This document shows, piece after piece, positions 30,465-42,147 of a DNA stretch of 64,000 bases; the stretch's first letter is position 1, and every line of letters begins with the position of its first letter. This DNA comes from Gracilaria vermiculophylla (lineage: Eukaryota; Rhodophyta; Florideophyceae; Gracilariales; Gracilariaceae). The translations under genes and the position numbers were made by a program. The notes under the pieces are model-generated. The model had not been told where the DNA came from. It saw only the letters and a list, made by a program, of their open reading frames with translations, and did not search any database. The stretch lies in NCBI GenBank assembly GCA_019155205.2, contig JAHNZQ020000227.1, positions 637,039-701,038 on the forward strand, read 5' to 3'.

Positions 30465-31358
30465 ATGCCCGCACCCCCACCGCGCGCTCCCACTTTCCCC
30501 TCCTTCATCGATCAAGCGCCCTCTGACTCCAACCCCTACAAGACCTCTTCCGCTGCTGACCCCTCTCCCGTAGACCCCTCTGCTGACCCATCCTCGTTCG
30601 TCACCATGGATCCCTCCACCCCAACCGCCTCGCTTTCCACGAACGCTGCCGAGTCCATTCCCGCTGTCCCGCTCCCGGTCGCTCCCAGCAAGAGCCGCAT
30701 TCGTGCCATCTTGCTATGGCGCGATCCCAAGGTAACCGGCATCATCTTCGCCGCCGACATGCTCTTCTTCTATCTTACCCTCATCAGAGGAAATTCCGTC
30801 CTATCTGTCTGCGGCCTCCTTTTCGGTTTATACATCGCCTTACGCCTTGCTGCCGAATTCGCCAATAAGCGTATGGGCAACAAGTTTAACAAGTATCTTG
30901 CCCGTCCCCCGCCATCCACCCCGTTGTTCCGACGGGACTCTATGATGCGCATCGTGGACACTATTGTCGAAGAAGGAAATGAGATTGCAGAGCAATTGCG
31001 AGACATCATATACTGCGATAAGCCAGTTGTCGCCGCCAAGTGGATGTTCATCGCCTTTGTAATCTACCAAGCCGGAAAATGGTTCTCTATCGTCACTATC
31101 TGTTTCATAGCCTCTCTTGCCCTCTTCTCCGTGCCGCTCCTTTACGAGAAGAACAAGAAGCAAGTCGATGATGCCCTAGCAAAAGCATCCGATACTGCTT
31201 CGCGACACCTAGAGTCTGGACGCCGCGCTGCTGCCGATCGTGCCGTGAAGCTTCGTGATGTGGCCGTGGAGAGGTCCACCCCCTACCTCGAGAAAGCGCC
31301 ACCAGTTGCTAGGAATCTTGCGGAGAAGATGGGTCTCACGCCGAAGAAGAAACAGTAA
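30465..31358 (+). CDS. Reticulon-like ER membrane protein
   Basis: An intronless 297-aa protein. Residues 1-75 are Pro/Ser/Thr-rich and probably disordered. The reticulon homology domain starts at AILLWRDPKVTG (81-92), the hallmark W-R/K-D/N-P motif, and contains two long hydrophobic hairpins (about 93-130 and 190-225) separated by a hydrophilic loop. The C-terminus is an amphipathic Ala/Lys/Arg/Glu helix ending GLTPKKKQ, with a dilysine-like terminus that would suit ER retention. Reticulons wedge into the cytosolic leaflet and shape ER tubules. The ATG at 30465 is the first in frame. Confidence 0.9.
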   Translation: MPAPPPRAPTFPSFIDQAPSDSNPYKTSSAADPSPVDPSADPSSFVTMDPSTPTASLSTNAAESIPAVPLPVAPSKSRIRAILLWRDPKVTGIIFAADMLFFYLTLIRGNSVLSVCGLLFGLYIALRLAAEFANKRMGNKFNKYLARPPPSTPLFRRDSMMRIVDTIVEEGNEIAEQLRDIIYCDKPVVAAKWMFIAFVIYQAGKWFSIVTICFIASLALFSVPLLYEKNKKQVDDALAKASDTASRHLESGRRAAADRAVKLRDVAVERSTPYLEKAPPVARNLAEKMGLTPKKKQ

Positions 31359-32992
31359 ATAACGTATCCTTCGTACTCTTGTTGCTTCTGAAGCACTGGG
31401 AATGAGCTACACTATCTGTACACTTGCCGCCCAAGTCGCCTTTCGTATGTACTGTTCTTCCGTGGATGCGCTGAAACTATGGGTGGGGCACTACGTTTCG
31501 CAGTAGGTTTAGAGGGGGTTCGGTTTGTCTTTCCATCTTCCATGTAAAGTTATCATCGTGAATGACGTCGTTTGCTTTCATGGGCACCCGTCTGCACGCA
31601 AGCTGGCTCGCTCCTGGCTCGACCTGTTTGAAACTCCAAAGAAAAACAAACCGTAATCACTTATTCGGGAATTCAGGATCCCTCCTGTCCATCATGGACT
31701 CCAAAGATGTCGGGATACTAGAACACGAGAGCTGGAATTCCCACAAAATGAATAGCTCGTCAAACGCGGCAAGTATGTAGCATGCGCGAGTCATAGAGAA
31801 CGAGACAAGCCGCGAACAGATTTTTTCTCGGGGCCCTCCATTGCGGCTTGTCTTTCGTCGACTTTCATTGACGTTCCGTAATTCTACAGTTTCGGGGTAT
31901 CGAACCCACATTGTTGGGAAAGAATTTGTGGCGTCTACGATGTGCCAAGTACTGCATCTTCGAAGATCCAGATCTCCCGTCTCCCTCAGACCATAATGGC
32001 AGATCTTACCATGTGGAATAATGAACAGCAACGTGATTCCCATCACAGAAATGGGCTTGACCTGTCACAGGGATATCAGCAGATTTCAAAAACACCACGG
32101 CCTGCCATGTGAGGTCGAAAAGTAGTCATGCACTGAAAACAGAACTGATCAAGGTCGTACAAGGGTTTGGTAGCGTTTGTATTGTATGGGGTCATACGGC
32201 TCGTGGAGAAACTCCAGTGGACACTGAGACGGTCTGAAAGCCAAATGAGGTTCAGAGAGCAAATCACACTTCCTCAGTATTGACGCCATGACCAAAAAAG
32301 CTCTCGAATGCCCGAAACAGCTTCGCGATTGTCGATGCTGTGAAATTCTAGCCCTTCCATATTTAACGAAGTGTCTGGATAAAGAATTTCAGAGAATCCC
32401 AGCGTGGCACTTTAGCATAGATAAGTTTCTACAGTTTTGCATAACGTCTGATTCAAAATTGACTCGCTCAACGTCGCGGCGTCAAGCATACATGTTGTGT
32501 GTGATAAAGTATCTACATATGCCTAAAGGTGGCCCAACAGTGTGTGAGCATCGAAGAGAGGCGCCTGTATCAGACAAATTTGAAGCTAAACATTAGTCAC
32601 TTCGTCCAACACGTTGATATATTTGAAGCAATGCATCTCAGGCCTATAATTCTTCGTGGGCATTTTGGAGGAAAACATTTTCTAATATTCTTTTTGTTTT
32701 TATGTACAGATAGGAAAGAATCATACCGATTGATCAGCTCCTAGATATCTCTGTGCAGCTTCGGCGAGGTGTCAGTCGTATCGAAGCCAGCGCTCAAAAG
32801 ACAACCCAAGGCCAGATCTCTTCCCTACTAATATCAAGGTGTGCCTCCGCCCTCTCAAGAAGAACTGCGTACGCCTTCACTTGTCGTCTTTGACGCACCG
32901 TTCGTGTCATCACTATATTCAACAGATTACTCCTCAAAAATTCCATTGAGGGATACTCTTTTCTTTAGCCTTCCACAGAAAAGCGGCATACA
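31359..32992. other. Intergenic region with SINE-like tRNA promoter boxes
   Basis: No protein gene is supported. On the minus strand a B-box match (GGTTCGATACC, 31896-31906) and an A-box-like segment with TAGACGCC (31930-31947) have the spacing of a tRNA-derived SINE head, but no cloverleaf can be drawn. Small frames around 32288-32596 are unrecognised. Confidence 0.4.
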
Positions 32993-34779
32993 ATGGCACC
33001 AGTTAGCAATGGGTCCATGAACGCAAATGGACCTCACCTTCAGACTGGAGCAAAAAGGAGTCCCAAGTACGTACTCTCTTATACTCAGCCCGGCCATATA
33101 ACTGGTCCATCTAACACTACCTGCTATTGGATTTCACCGAAACCGTCCCAGGCCTGCGTTTTCTCCCGAGGATCTATTTCGTTATCAAGATGGTGCTTCG
33201 GCAGCAGATTTTCTGGATTCAGGTATCGTGAGTTTGCTCATTTTTCACGTTTACCTGTTAACGCGTTTGAAACAGTAGAACCCGAATGAGACGAACTAAC
33301 TCGTGTGGAACAATTTCATATTAGATGGGCTACACATATGGCGACTTTGTGATGTTGCCAGGTCATATATATTTTGGCGTTGAGGACGTGTCTTTGAAGT
33401 CGCGTATTACTCGTAACACGCATCTTCACCTTCCGCTTGTCAGTTCGCCTATGGATACCGTCACAGAGTCGGAAATGGCTATCAACATGGCTTTGCAGGG
33501 AGGTATGGGCATTGTTCACTATAATAACAGTGTTCGGGAGCAAAAGCGTGAAGTAGATCGTGTCAAGAGGTATGAGAATGGCTTTATCACAGATCCAAAA
33601 ACTTTAAGTCCAACTAATACGGTTCGCGATGCCCTAGAAATCAAAGATCGATATGGCTTTATGGGAATCCCTGTCACTGAGAGCGGTGGTATGAATAGTA
33701 AGTTAGTAGGAATCGTGACAAACCGCGACGTTGAATTTGTTCGCGACAAGAACACGCCTTTGGGTGACATAATGGTCACTGAACTTCAGACGGCAACGGA
33801 AGGATGTTCTCTTGAACTGGCATACAGCATTCTTAAGGAAAGCAAAAAAGGAAAGTTGCCTATCGTGAATAAGCGCTTTGAGCTGGTCGGCCTCGTAGCA
33901 AGAACTGATATTCTCAAGAATAGAGACTTTCCGGAATCCTCTAAGGACAAAACTGGTAAGCGACTTCTATGTGGGGCGTCTATTGGTACTAGAAGAGAAG
34001 ATAGGGATCGCCTTGATGCGTTGGTTGAAGTTGGTGTGGATGTCATCGTACTAGATTCCAGCCAAGGTGATTCCGTGTTCCAACTGGACATGCTAAAGTA
34101 CATCAAGAACAAATATCCAGATCTGCAGGTGGTCGCAGGCAATGTCGTGACGCAGAACCAAGCCTTTCATCTTATTAAGGCCGGCGCTGACGGCATCCGC
34201 ATTGGAATGGGAAGTGGGTCCATATGCACGACTCAAGAAGTTATGGCCTGCGGAAGGGCACAGGCGACAGCTGTGTATCGTGTTTCCAAGCTTGCCCGTG
34301 AGTTTAATATACCTTGCATTGCAGACGGTGGTATTTCTTCCTCTGGACACATTATCAAAGCGCTTTCATGCGGTGCGTCAACCGTAATGATGGGAGGTAT
34401 GTTAGCGGGTACTGAAGAAAGTCCCGGTGAGTACTTTTACAAAGATGGAGTTCGTCTGAAGAAGTACCGCGGTATGGGCAGCGCTGATGCAATGAGAAAA
34501 GGGTCAAGTGTGAGGTACTTCTCTGAAGACGATCGTATTCGAGTCGCACAAGGAGTTTCCGGAGCTGTAGCTGACAAGGGATCGGTCAAGAGATTTTTAC
34601 CATACTTGCGAATGGGAGTTAAACACGGTTTTCAGGACCTGGGAGTCCGCAACATAACCGAGCTTCACAATCAGATGTATGATGGAACCATGCGATTCCA
34701 AGTAAGAACTCCAGCTGCGCAGATGGAAGGAAATGTTCATTCTTTATACACTTATGAGAAGTCAACTCATAGTGGATAA
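32993..34779 (+). CDS. Inosine-5'-monophosphate dehydrogenase, three exons
   Basis: Oxidises IMP to XMP with NAD+, the committed step of GMP synthesis. Exons 32993-33066, 33152-33227 and 33325-34779 encode 534 aa, the normal eukaryotic length. Intron 1 (85 nt) has donor GTACGT and acceptor CCCAG; intron 2 (97 nt) has donor GTGAGT and acceptor TATTAG. The first two exons supply the N-terminal segment ([19 protein letters not shown]) missing from the third exon, which starts at [13 protein letters not shown]. Visible motifs: SPMDTV, two CBS domains (about 140-255), [16 protein letters not shown] with the catalytic Cys351, [14 protein letters not shown] and YRGMGS. All catalytic residues appear intact. 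The gene is the last intact one before the transposon block. Confidence 0.96.
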
Positions 34780-35880
34780 GACCTCATCGGGATTTTCACC
34801 GTATTTCGATCCTTTTCTTGAGACAAGGTGTACGTTGTAAATGCCGCTGCATCTGATGAGTGACGATGGAATACAGTTTCAACCTTGTAAGGGATGTTAG
34901 CCGTCAATTTTTTTTCTTGAAATACTACGGGCATCCGACAATAGCCGGTTTATCTTCCATGATAGGTTGAGTTATGTGGTCAGAAAGGCTTTGAAAGGGC
35001 CTGCGAACACTGTTGAAATGATGACAGATTTCCGAGAGAAAAGAAAATACCCTTTGCAGATATTTGTCATTCCTTTAGCTCATATCGTGTACCTCTCCAT
35101 GAGCAGCCCCTCGCGAAATCTTCAGATTTCATTGACATCAACAAGTTCCACTTCATCGGATCGGCACTTTTCGGAATAACGATCAAAGTATGCCATCTCA
35201 CACAGTAGCCTCCGTTTTCAAGTTTTCGAGGCCAAAGGGAAGTTCGTTTTCGTCTCCTTTCTGTTTTCTGAACGCAGCAATGATCAACTCTTATAAAAAA
35301 TATTCTGACTGGAACGATCAGCTACTACGGAGAAAAGAGAAGCAACTGACATTTGTAAACCAAGCTTCAAGACAAGAGCAGATGGTACTTAAAGCAAAAG
35401 CGAGCTTTTAAACCCAAACGCATTAAAACCAATGTCATGGTGAGCAAATTTAGCCTCCAGCGGGTAGTCCATGCCCAGAGTCGCCCGCAGAGATATCTTG
35501 ATCATTTTGTGAGTGTTCGTTCAGTACACCTCTATAATCAATTCAGAATCAAAATGTATAAACGTTGTGGCCAACATTATGTACACTTGTGAGGCATGCT
35601 GTCAGGATTGGCAAACCATATACTATCAGGATTGGCGAAAACCTCAAGCAAGGTTCGAGCGTTCACTGAAAATAAGAACCTAAAAGTTTTAGAGAGGAAC
35701 TGGACCCCACTATCTGTGTGGATCATGACAATCCTGAACATTTGTTTCCTGTTACGAGGCAAGTTTATAGTATTGTTTTTAAGAACGGAGATACGGTACG
35801 TTTCAAATTCATATCAGGCCTAGGAAACGTGCCAGAGTAGTACTGTAATGCGCCTTTTTCATAACATATGTGTAAAAATC
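34780..35880. other. Intergenic, edge of transposon island
   Basis: No gene recognised. A/T content rises across this stretch and small frames have no homology that I can see. A degenerate direct repeat (TCAGGATTGGC followed by AAA or GAA) occurs at about 35603-35640. Confidence 0.4.
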
Positions 35881-36960
35881 GTTTCAAAATCATAACACAA
35901 CGTCACTAACATCCATGAGTATGGCTCGAGGCGCGCCTCTCTCGCGCTCTAAACATCTTCAGATTGTACAATGAGAAGCTGATGTAAAACCATATGCCTC
36001 AATTAGCCGACAAATAAAGAGTCACTCGGCTGTAATTCTTCCATTTCTAAACTTCCGGCAAACAATGGAAAAAAAAAATCAGGACGTAGACTATTTTCCA
36101 GACATCCAGATAAATGCTTAATAAAAAGGAAAATATGCCGGAAAAACGATTCAAGCCAAACCGTTGAAGAATAAAACAATTTCAATGTATTTAAGTTTCA
36201 AATAAAGCGTAAAATCAGGAAATAGTGTTTCCAATTATAAGAAAGGATGAACCTGTTTGTTTCAAAAGATCTTCATAATTAAAAAAACATAAATTTGGTG
36301 CGCAAACATGAAATACTAAAAAGCACAATGAGTCACCTTCAAATTTTTGGATGAATATATGCAACATAGAAAGTCTAGATTGTTATAAATTTTGTTGGCA
36401 TGTTTTAAGAGGAAACGCAATGAGTTTTAAACAAATAAATCCGTAAGAGGTTTTGTAATGGTATGGGCAGCTATTATGAAATATAGAAAAACAGATATTG
36501 CAATCGTTGTGAAATTGACGGATTATATATGATGTCAAGAAGGTTTTAATAGCTCCATGGTACCTTGTGGATATTGTTTTAAGGGAGAACATTTAGTTTT
36601 TGAGCAAGATACTGCTCTAGTACATAAATATGAGTTTATGGCAAATTGCCTGCAAGAAGCAAAGCTGAAAGTAATGCATTGGCTAGCGTGTTTGCCAGAT
36701 TTAAACTTCATCGAAAATGTATGGTGTTTGTTACAATGAATTATTTACAGCCGTGAAAGGTAGTTTTATGCAGAGTTTGATTTTAAGAAGTGTATTGGAA
36801 GGTACCGCAATAATATTTCAATTTCGAAGAGTACTGGTTTCATTTATTCAATTCCGAAACGCTGTATTAGCGCTGTTCGTTCCAAAGGAGGAGAAAATAC
36901 GTTAGTTCTCTTGTTTCCAAAATGCACTTCAAGTGGATACAGATGTTATGTTTTTCAAAC
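35881..36960 (+). mobile_element. Tc1/mariner element, degenerate copy 1
   Basis: Terminal inverted repeats: GTTTCAAAATCATAACA (35881-35897) and the reverse complement of GTTTGAAAAACATAACA (36944-36960), 15 of 17 matching. Inside, in broken plus-strand frames, are Tc1-like DDE transposase pieces: MVWAAI with KTDIA (about 36459-36533), FEQDTALVHK (around 36600) and WLACLPDLNFIENVW (around 36680-36720), matching the family pattern of Q-D-x-A-P-x-H and SPDLNPIENxW. The N-terminal half is not recognisable. The two ends and the copy at 60806 share terminal sequence. A dead element. Confidence 0.8.
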
Positions 36961-38188
36961 AAATTTTCAACTTAAATGTATTTAAAAACACGATTTTCTG
37001 TGGTATAGTTGTAGTGCAAACTACGAACGTGGCACAGACACGAGCCGCGTCGCGGAAGCACCACCAAGGTGTTCAAGCTTGCTCTCAATGAGAGGTGGCA
37101 CAGCGAGAGAGCCCTCTGATAGGGTCGACACGAGCCNNNNNNNNNNNNNNNNNNNNNNNNNNNNNNNNNNNNNNNNNNNNNNNNNNNNNNNNNNNNNNNN
37201 NNNNNNNNNNNNNNNNNNNNNNNNNNNNNNNNNNNNCAAGGCCGGCTACTGTAGTACAGATGTGCAACCGTGGCAGGCTTGTCACGGCGCACCCGTCATC
37301 GGGCCAATATCGGCACACGAGGCCACAATTACTACCCTTCCTAGGGACACCCCCAGATGGGGCTAGTGAAGCTAATACTATTCATAACCACGGTTGTGGC
37401 AGCCGGGAGCGGATGAAATACTTATGACGACCGCTGTTGCGGCAGACCCTCGACGGGGCGTTGCACTACAATAGTGGGTGTGGTAATAGTCCCGCAACTA
37501 TGTAACACGGGTGATGTGCTCTGGACGCACGGCCCATTACCGCACGGTCTACCTAAAGATAGTGTTAATTGCTAGATGAATTTTAGTTTTCACAATACGG
37601 TGCCGGATGTGCATTTCGAGTGCACCTCCCGGTGGCCCCGTGTCTTGGCCGGCCACGGCGGCCTGGGGGCCCCGCATATTGAGTATACCCACCATACGAG
37701 TAACCTCCGTCACAAGAAGTGAAGGCAAGCACCTCTTGGACAACTCTGCCCCCGTTTTGGTTTCTATAGACGACCATTACAGTTCTTTTTATTACCCCGC
37801 GGTTCTACTAGCACCCGTGCGCTGCATTCCATCATTGCCAATATAGGTGCATTCTGCGCGCCTGCTATCTCACAGCCCTAGAAGTTGGGCTACAGCGTAC
37901 CTCTCAGGTTTCCTTTTTCCTTTTTCTGGATTGCCCACCTCGCGCTCCCCCACCGCGCGTCCACACGAACACCCTTTGGTTTATAGCCGCTCCGGATATA
38001 CCACATTTTGGTCTCCGACTTAGAATTGTGAACTAACCGACGGGTTTGCGAAAGAAGAAAGGAAAGAAGTGGATCTGGATACCATTTGGTTCGCGAGGAT
38101 CACTGCAAAGCGATTCAGCCGATCATCAATTTACCTACACGAATATGTCTAACCTGCACAGAAAACCGAAAGGTTCATCCAGTCGAGG
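36961..38188. other. Unassigned GC-richer DNA with assembly gap
   Basis: Sequence changes abruptly at about 37000 from A/T-rich to balanced, GC-richer DNA with no protein-like frames. It contains the assembly gap. No homology is recognised; it may be non-coding transposon sequence. Confidence 0.4.
37137..37236. other. Assembly gap of 100 N
   Basis: Exactly 100 undetermined bases, the usual placeholder for a gap of unknown size. Order and distance across this point should not be trusted, and frames running through it are meaningless. Confidence 0.98.
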
Positions 38189-38728
38189 TGTGGTACCGTC
38201 AGTTCTCCTTTTGAGGTGGTAGTGCACAACGTCCGTTTGGAGTTTTTGTTGGTTTCAAAGGCGCAAGTTCCAAAAGGTGGTCTTCGGTAATCGCTATCAC
38301 GAGCCGGGGGAATTCCGAAAGGGAATCCACAAACACCAAGTGGAGGGGGAGGTTCCCTTGGTGGACAATGGTCCTACAGGTGCTGCTATGAGGCGACCTG
38401 GGGATCGGCGGCTTAGAAACCTTAAGGATGTTCGACGAGAGTCTCCAACCGGAAAAATAGATGAAGACTCAAGGGTGCTTTGTTTACTTTCTCAAAGGTG
38501 GAGCTCAACCGGCAGATTAAGTACCACGCCGGAAACCCGCCTCGGCAGTAATTACCCCTCACAAATTAACTATAATAAATATTGATTCTACCGTCCCTCT
38601 AGGATACTTTAGCGCACGCGGGCCAAATTATGCACCACGTGGCTCAGTTGATAAAATACGAGCCCTCCTATGGAATATCACGCCATAAAGCCACTCCACA
38701 ACATCACCTTTGGATCCACTGTACCACA
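38189..38728 (+). repeat. LTR-like repeat, copy 1
   Basis: First of three copies (also 44003-44557 and 53689-54240) of a 540-555-bp sequence. It begins TGTGGTAC and ends GTACCACA, an 8-bp perfect terminal inverted repeat with the TG...CA ends of LTRs. All copies share internal blocks such as AGTTTTTGTTG, GACGAGA with TCCAACCGGAAAA, AATAAATA with ATTCTACCGT, and TACGAGCCCTCC or its variant. This copy stands alone as a likely solo LTR. No target duplication is evident. Confidence 0.8.
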
Positions 38729-38933
38729 TACCCCCTTTCTTGAATTGCACCACGTCCTTGAGGTGCATCTTTCTATAACTCGGTACGTAGGTGGATCCTA
38801 TCGGTACTAATGTCAGAGAGAACTTCCGCGATGTGACAAATCCTCTTCTTCAGACATTTCTCCAGACTTCCCTATTTTCAAGCAGCGTACCAACTGTAGG
38901 CTCGTGCATCTCCGTTGCGGCGTTTCCGGGCCC

Positions 38934-40062
38934 TCACTCTTCTCGACTTATTCTTACTACTCCTTCTTGGCGCGAATTGCTGGTGCGGGAGCGCCCAGCA
39001 TTACGATTCCCTCGAGGATCCCTTTTGGTAAACGCGCGCGCCGTCGCGTCCGGTCGTCCATCCTCGCTGGAGACAGCATTCTCATATTTTGTGCGTCTGC
39101 CCTGCCGTCGTTCTCCGTCTGCGAAGAATTCGCTTCTTGCCATGGTGCTCCATACCTCGCTTGCATCCCGTCGTGCATCCTCTCCGCGAATTCCACGACG
39201 GTCTCTCCAAGCGGCTCCCTCCTCGGGCGGGCGTATAACCGCGAGCTGCTCCCAAAGTGGCGTTAGGTCATTTTTGTCAGGTGCTACGACACGTTCGATA
39301 GCAAGTTTTCCAGCTACGTACACCTCCGGGATGACTTCTCCAGCCCAGGCGCCTACGTCTCTGTCCGATCCTGAGGTGTATCACACCTCTACCGGTGCAC
39401 CATTTCTCCCAGGGTAACACTTCAATCATCGTGCCTCGCGGGTCTTCGTGCTTTTCCACGACAGACGCGTCAGTCTCCCGTGCCCCGTGGAGGACTACAT
39501 CCACCATTTGGGACCGTACCTTCAGGCGATGCGACTACGCGCCGTACCAGAGGTTGCTTGGAATGACCAGAAGCGGAACCGGGTGGACGCCTATCGCGCT
39601 CACTGGCTCCACACTGCGGTGCACGGTGACAACACTCCGGCCACGGTGGTGCACTGCGACACTACTTACGTCATGTGCGCCGAAGAGCGGGAGATCCAGG
39701 CTTGACTCCAAGTACTCCTCCACAAGTATGGCTCGCACCAGCGAGCGGGGCGCGCCGGAAACATCGCCGATGGACGCTCTGACCTTGCGGTGTTGCCCTT
39801 CGATCCCCCTTAAAATTGCCTCTACTGGCTCAACCGCAACCGCTGGGGAACGCACCTTGCGGACGAGACCCGAGTGCGGACCGCCTTTGGATACTTTTAC
39901 GGTTTGCTGAAAATGAAATTTCACAACATGCCTTCCGGGCAACGTCCGAAGTACTACCTTAAGGTGAAAGACTCCTGGAGGGACCACTGGGTGTCCCCGC
40001 TTCCCGGCAGGGCAACGCCCATTACCTTTGCGTATCAAACCTCGGAGTTTCTCGATGCCCAT
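38934..40062 (-). other. Unassigned retroelement-like frames, minus strand
   Basis: Two minus-strand open frames (38934-39323 and 39535-40062) have natural composition (for example FADGERRQGRRTKYENAV and EYLESSLDLPLFGAHDVSSV) and could be gag or protease-adjacent parts of a gypsy element. They overlap plus-strand frames that are also plausible, so I cannot decide which strand codes. No DSG/DTG protease motif or zinc knuckle is visible. Confidence 0.25.
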
Positions 40063-40975
40063 GACTCCTTAGGACGTTTTTCCATGTTGATTGCCTCACA
40101 GGAGTTCGCGGTCGGCCTTCTGATGGCAAATATTCAAGCAACGGACGAAGGCGTCACTTCGTATACTCAGTGTCGTGACGGTCGCCTCTACTGGGATTCT
40201 TCCTACCATCCAACCGCCGGACGTCCGCTTCCCTATTTGGTGTCGATTATCCGGGTTCTATGCTGCTTCGAAATTCAAAACCTGATCAATGGCCCCACGT
40301 GGAGCGAATCCGAGGCGGAGACGCTCCTGGATTACGATCTACAGGTAGCATGGAACGATACGCCGAGCTTCCTTTGGTATAACAATGGCAAAGACAAGTT
40401 CCACCCTATCGTGGGGATTCTAAATGGAGACGATGACGGGCGAGCCTACCCGGCCTTTTCCCGTCTTGCACCTTATGGGGTTCCTCCGGTGCCACGGCTT
40501 CGTGTTCTCGACTATGACCCCATAGTGCAAAGCCTGGCAACTCGCACGCCCCGTCGGTTGCCGGATCCGTCCCAGGAGGAGGCTGCGCCTTCTGAGCTCG
40601 CAACGCCGCGGCCCGCCTCAATACCGGATCCTTCCACATTAATCCCATCGAGAGCCCCCTGTCTCAGCCAGTCTGCAGTCTGCGACTCCTTCCGTGGCGG
40701 TTGTTGTTCCGTCGACGGAGGTTTCCGCTTCGGGCGCATCTTCGGGCGGGTTATCCTCTGGGGCTTTGGGTGCTGTCTTCCAGGATTTAGTGCAAGCTTG
40801 CCTGGTGATGGGCCGTCCTGCTCTGGCTTCTCCTGTCAAAGCTCTGCGCGAGGCGCGTACTTTGGTCCTAGAACTCCATAAGGGCCGGGCGGACCGAGCC
40901 TTGATGGCGGCCATTAAGGAAACCCTGTCGGAGTTCTTCGAGAGCCAAGGGCTCACGGCAAAAGCTCGCATCTAA
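39448..40975 (+). pseudogene. Broken plus-strand reading frame, unknown protein
   Basis: Three consecutive plus-strand frames (39448-39705, about 39813-40690 and 40694-40975) read as one protein broken by stops and frameshifts. Composition is natural and Trp/Tyr/His/Asp-rich: RAHWLHTAVHGDNTPATVV, WGTHLADETRVRTAFGYFYG, KDSWRDHWVSPL, DLQVAWNDTPSFLWYNNGKD. The C-terminal part (FQDLVQACLVMGRPALASP) is helical and ends three bases beyond the end of the convergent minus-strand gypsy integrase frame. I recognise no family; it resembles a capsid- or gag-like or accessory ORF of a retroelement more than a cellular enzyme. Strand assignment is not certain. Confidence 0.35.
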
Positions 40976-42099
40976 GCATAGTATACGAAGAGAATTGGGG
41001 ACCTGTAGGTGAAATATCCCTGGCGGTGGCAGTTAGCTCCGGGTAGCGGCGGAATAAAAGATCCTTGAGTGGGAGCAGATGCTCCGTGAACGGTAGTTTC
41101 AACACAAATGGGCCTTGCTCGCGCGCTCAGCGACACGAAGTGTCGCCACAGAAGCGTGCAAAAAGCTGGAAACAACGCCCTGGAGGCGAAAAAGACAACT
41201 CCAGGTGGGGGATAGATAGCGAAGACGAAAAATAACTCCGGTTGGGGGCCCCCTCCCCGTTTTCTAAACGGAAGCGCCGATGCGGAGAGGCGTTTCCGCA
41301 CCAGATTGGCACGGTATCTTCTGATAAAATTCTCCGGGATGTGTCCCGGAGGTTCTTCCGCGTCATCCTTTGAAATGTACCCGTAACAGCGGACAGGGTA
41401 CAGTATCCCTGCAGGGGTTTGTCGGTGGGAGACGATAAGGTCCACCGCGTATAGGACATCACCTTGAGGGGTCATGATGGCGTCCGGAGCTTCCATCAAT
41501 GGATCACCGAAAGATGTGATGAAGCTTCTAGTATCCAACGTTGTCCTCGCTCCTAAGGTGGTCGAATGAGGACGTTCCGTGCGTGGTCCCTGAGATAGGG
41601 TGGCGGCCATTCCCGGAGGGCTCGGCGTCGGGACTTTCGTCAACCTATCACGGGAGACGACGTCTCGGAGCCCTTTTATCTCAATGGCGACAGTGTCCCT
41701 ATCGGTGTCTAGGACTTGGTTAGGCCCTGAGTTGTTTGGCGCTATCTTGCGCGTGAAGTCCGGCTGTTCATCGGATGTCTCCCCAGTTTTTTCGAGGAAA
41801 ACCTCGTTACTTTCCTTCATGTGAGGGCCTTCCTTCAGTTCCCGGTCGACATCCAGTTTATATATCTCCTGCGAGGCGTTGAGTCTTTCATTTGCGAGAG
41901 AGAGTGCGTCCTCATACCCACTTGAGATGAAGGGTTTTGCTTGCGCCGCTGTTGGTACCTGTGGCCCATCCGCGGAGTGTGCTGTGGCGCATGACGCCAT
42001 AACGGCACTAGGCGGGATGCGCGAGAGCACCAGATTAAAGGGAGCTGTCCCCTTGATGCGGTGCACCTGCAGGTTGTATGCATACATGAGCGGGTCCAC
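40972..42099 (-). pseudogene. Gypsy element A integrase C-terminal region
   Basis: Continues the integrase after its core: YNLQVHRIKGTAPFNLVLSR matches the segment after the catalytic Glu where gypsy integrases read YN...H..TG..PF.L. A long hydrophilic region follows, then a WxxP-like stretch near SHRQTPAGILYPVRCYGY. It is in a different frame from the core, so a frameshift lies at about 42100-42150. Confidence 0.65.
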
Positions 42100-42147
42100 A
42101 TATGCATCTCAACCCTTCTAGTGGTCTGCGACGTAGTGCTTCCGCCT

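Noticed and set aside
31860..31975. tRNA gene on the minus strand
   Set aside because: The B box is good but the T-stem pairs only partly and no acceptor, D or anticodon stem can be formed; better explained as a SINE-like remnant.
36972..37427. Frames running through the N block
   Set aside because: They exist only because undetermined bases contain no stops.
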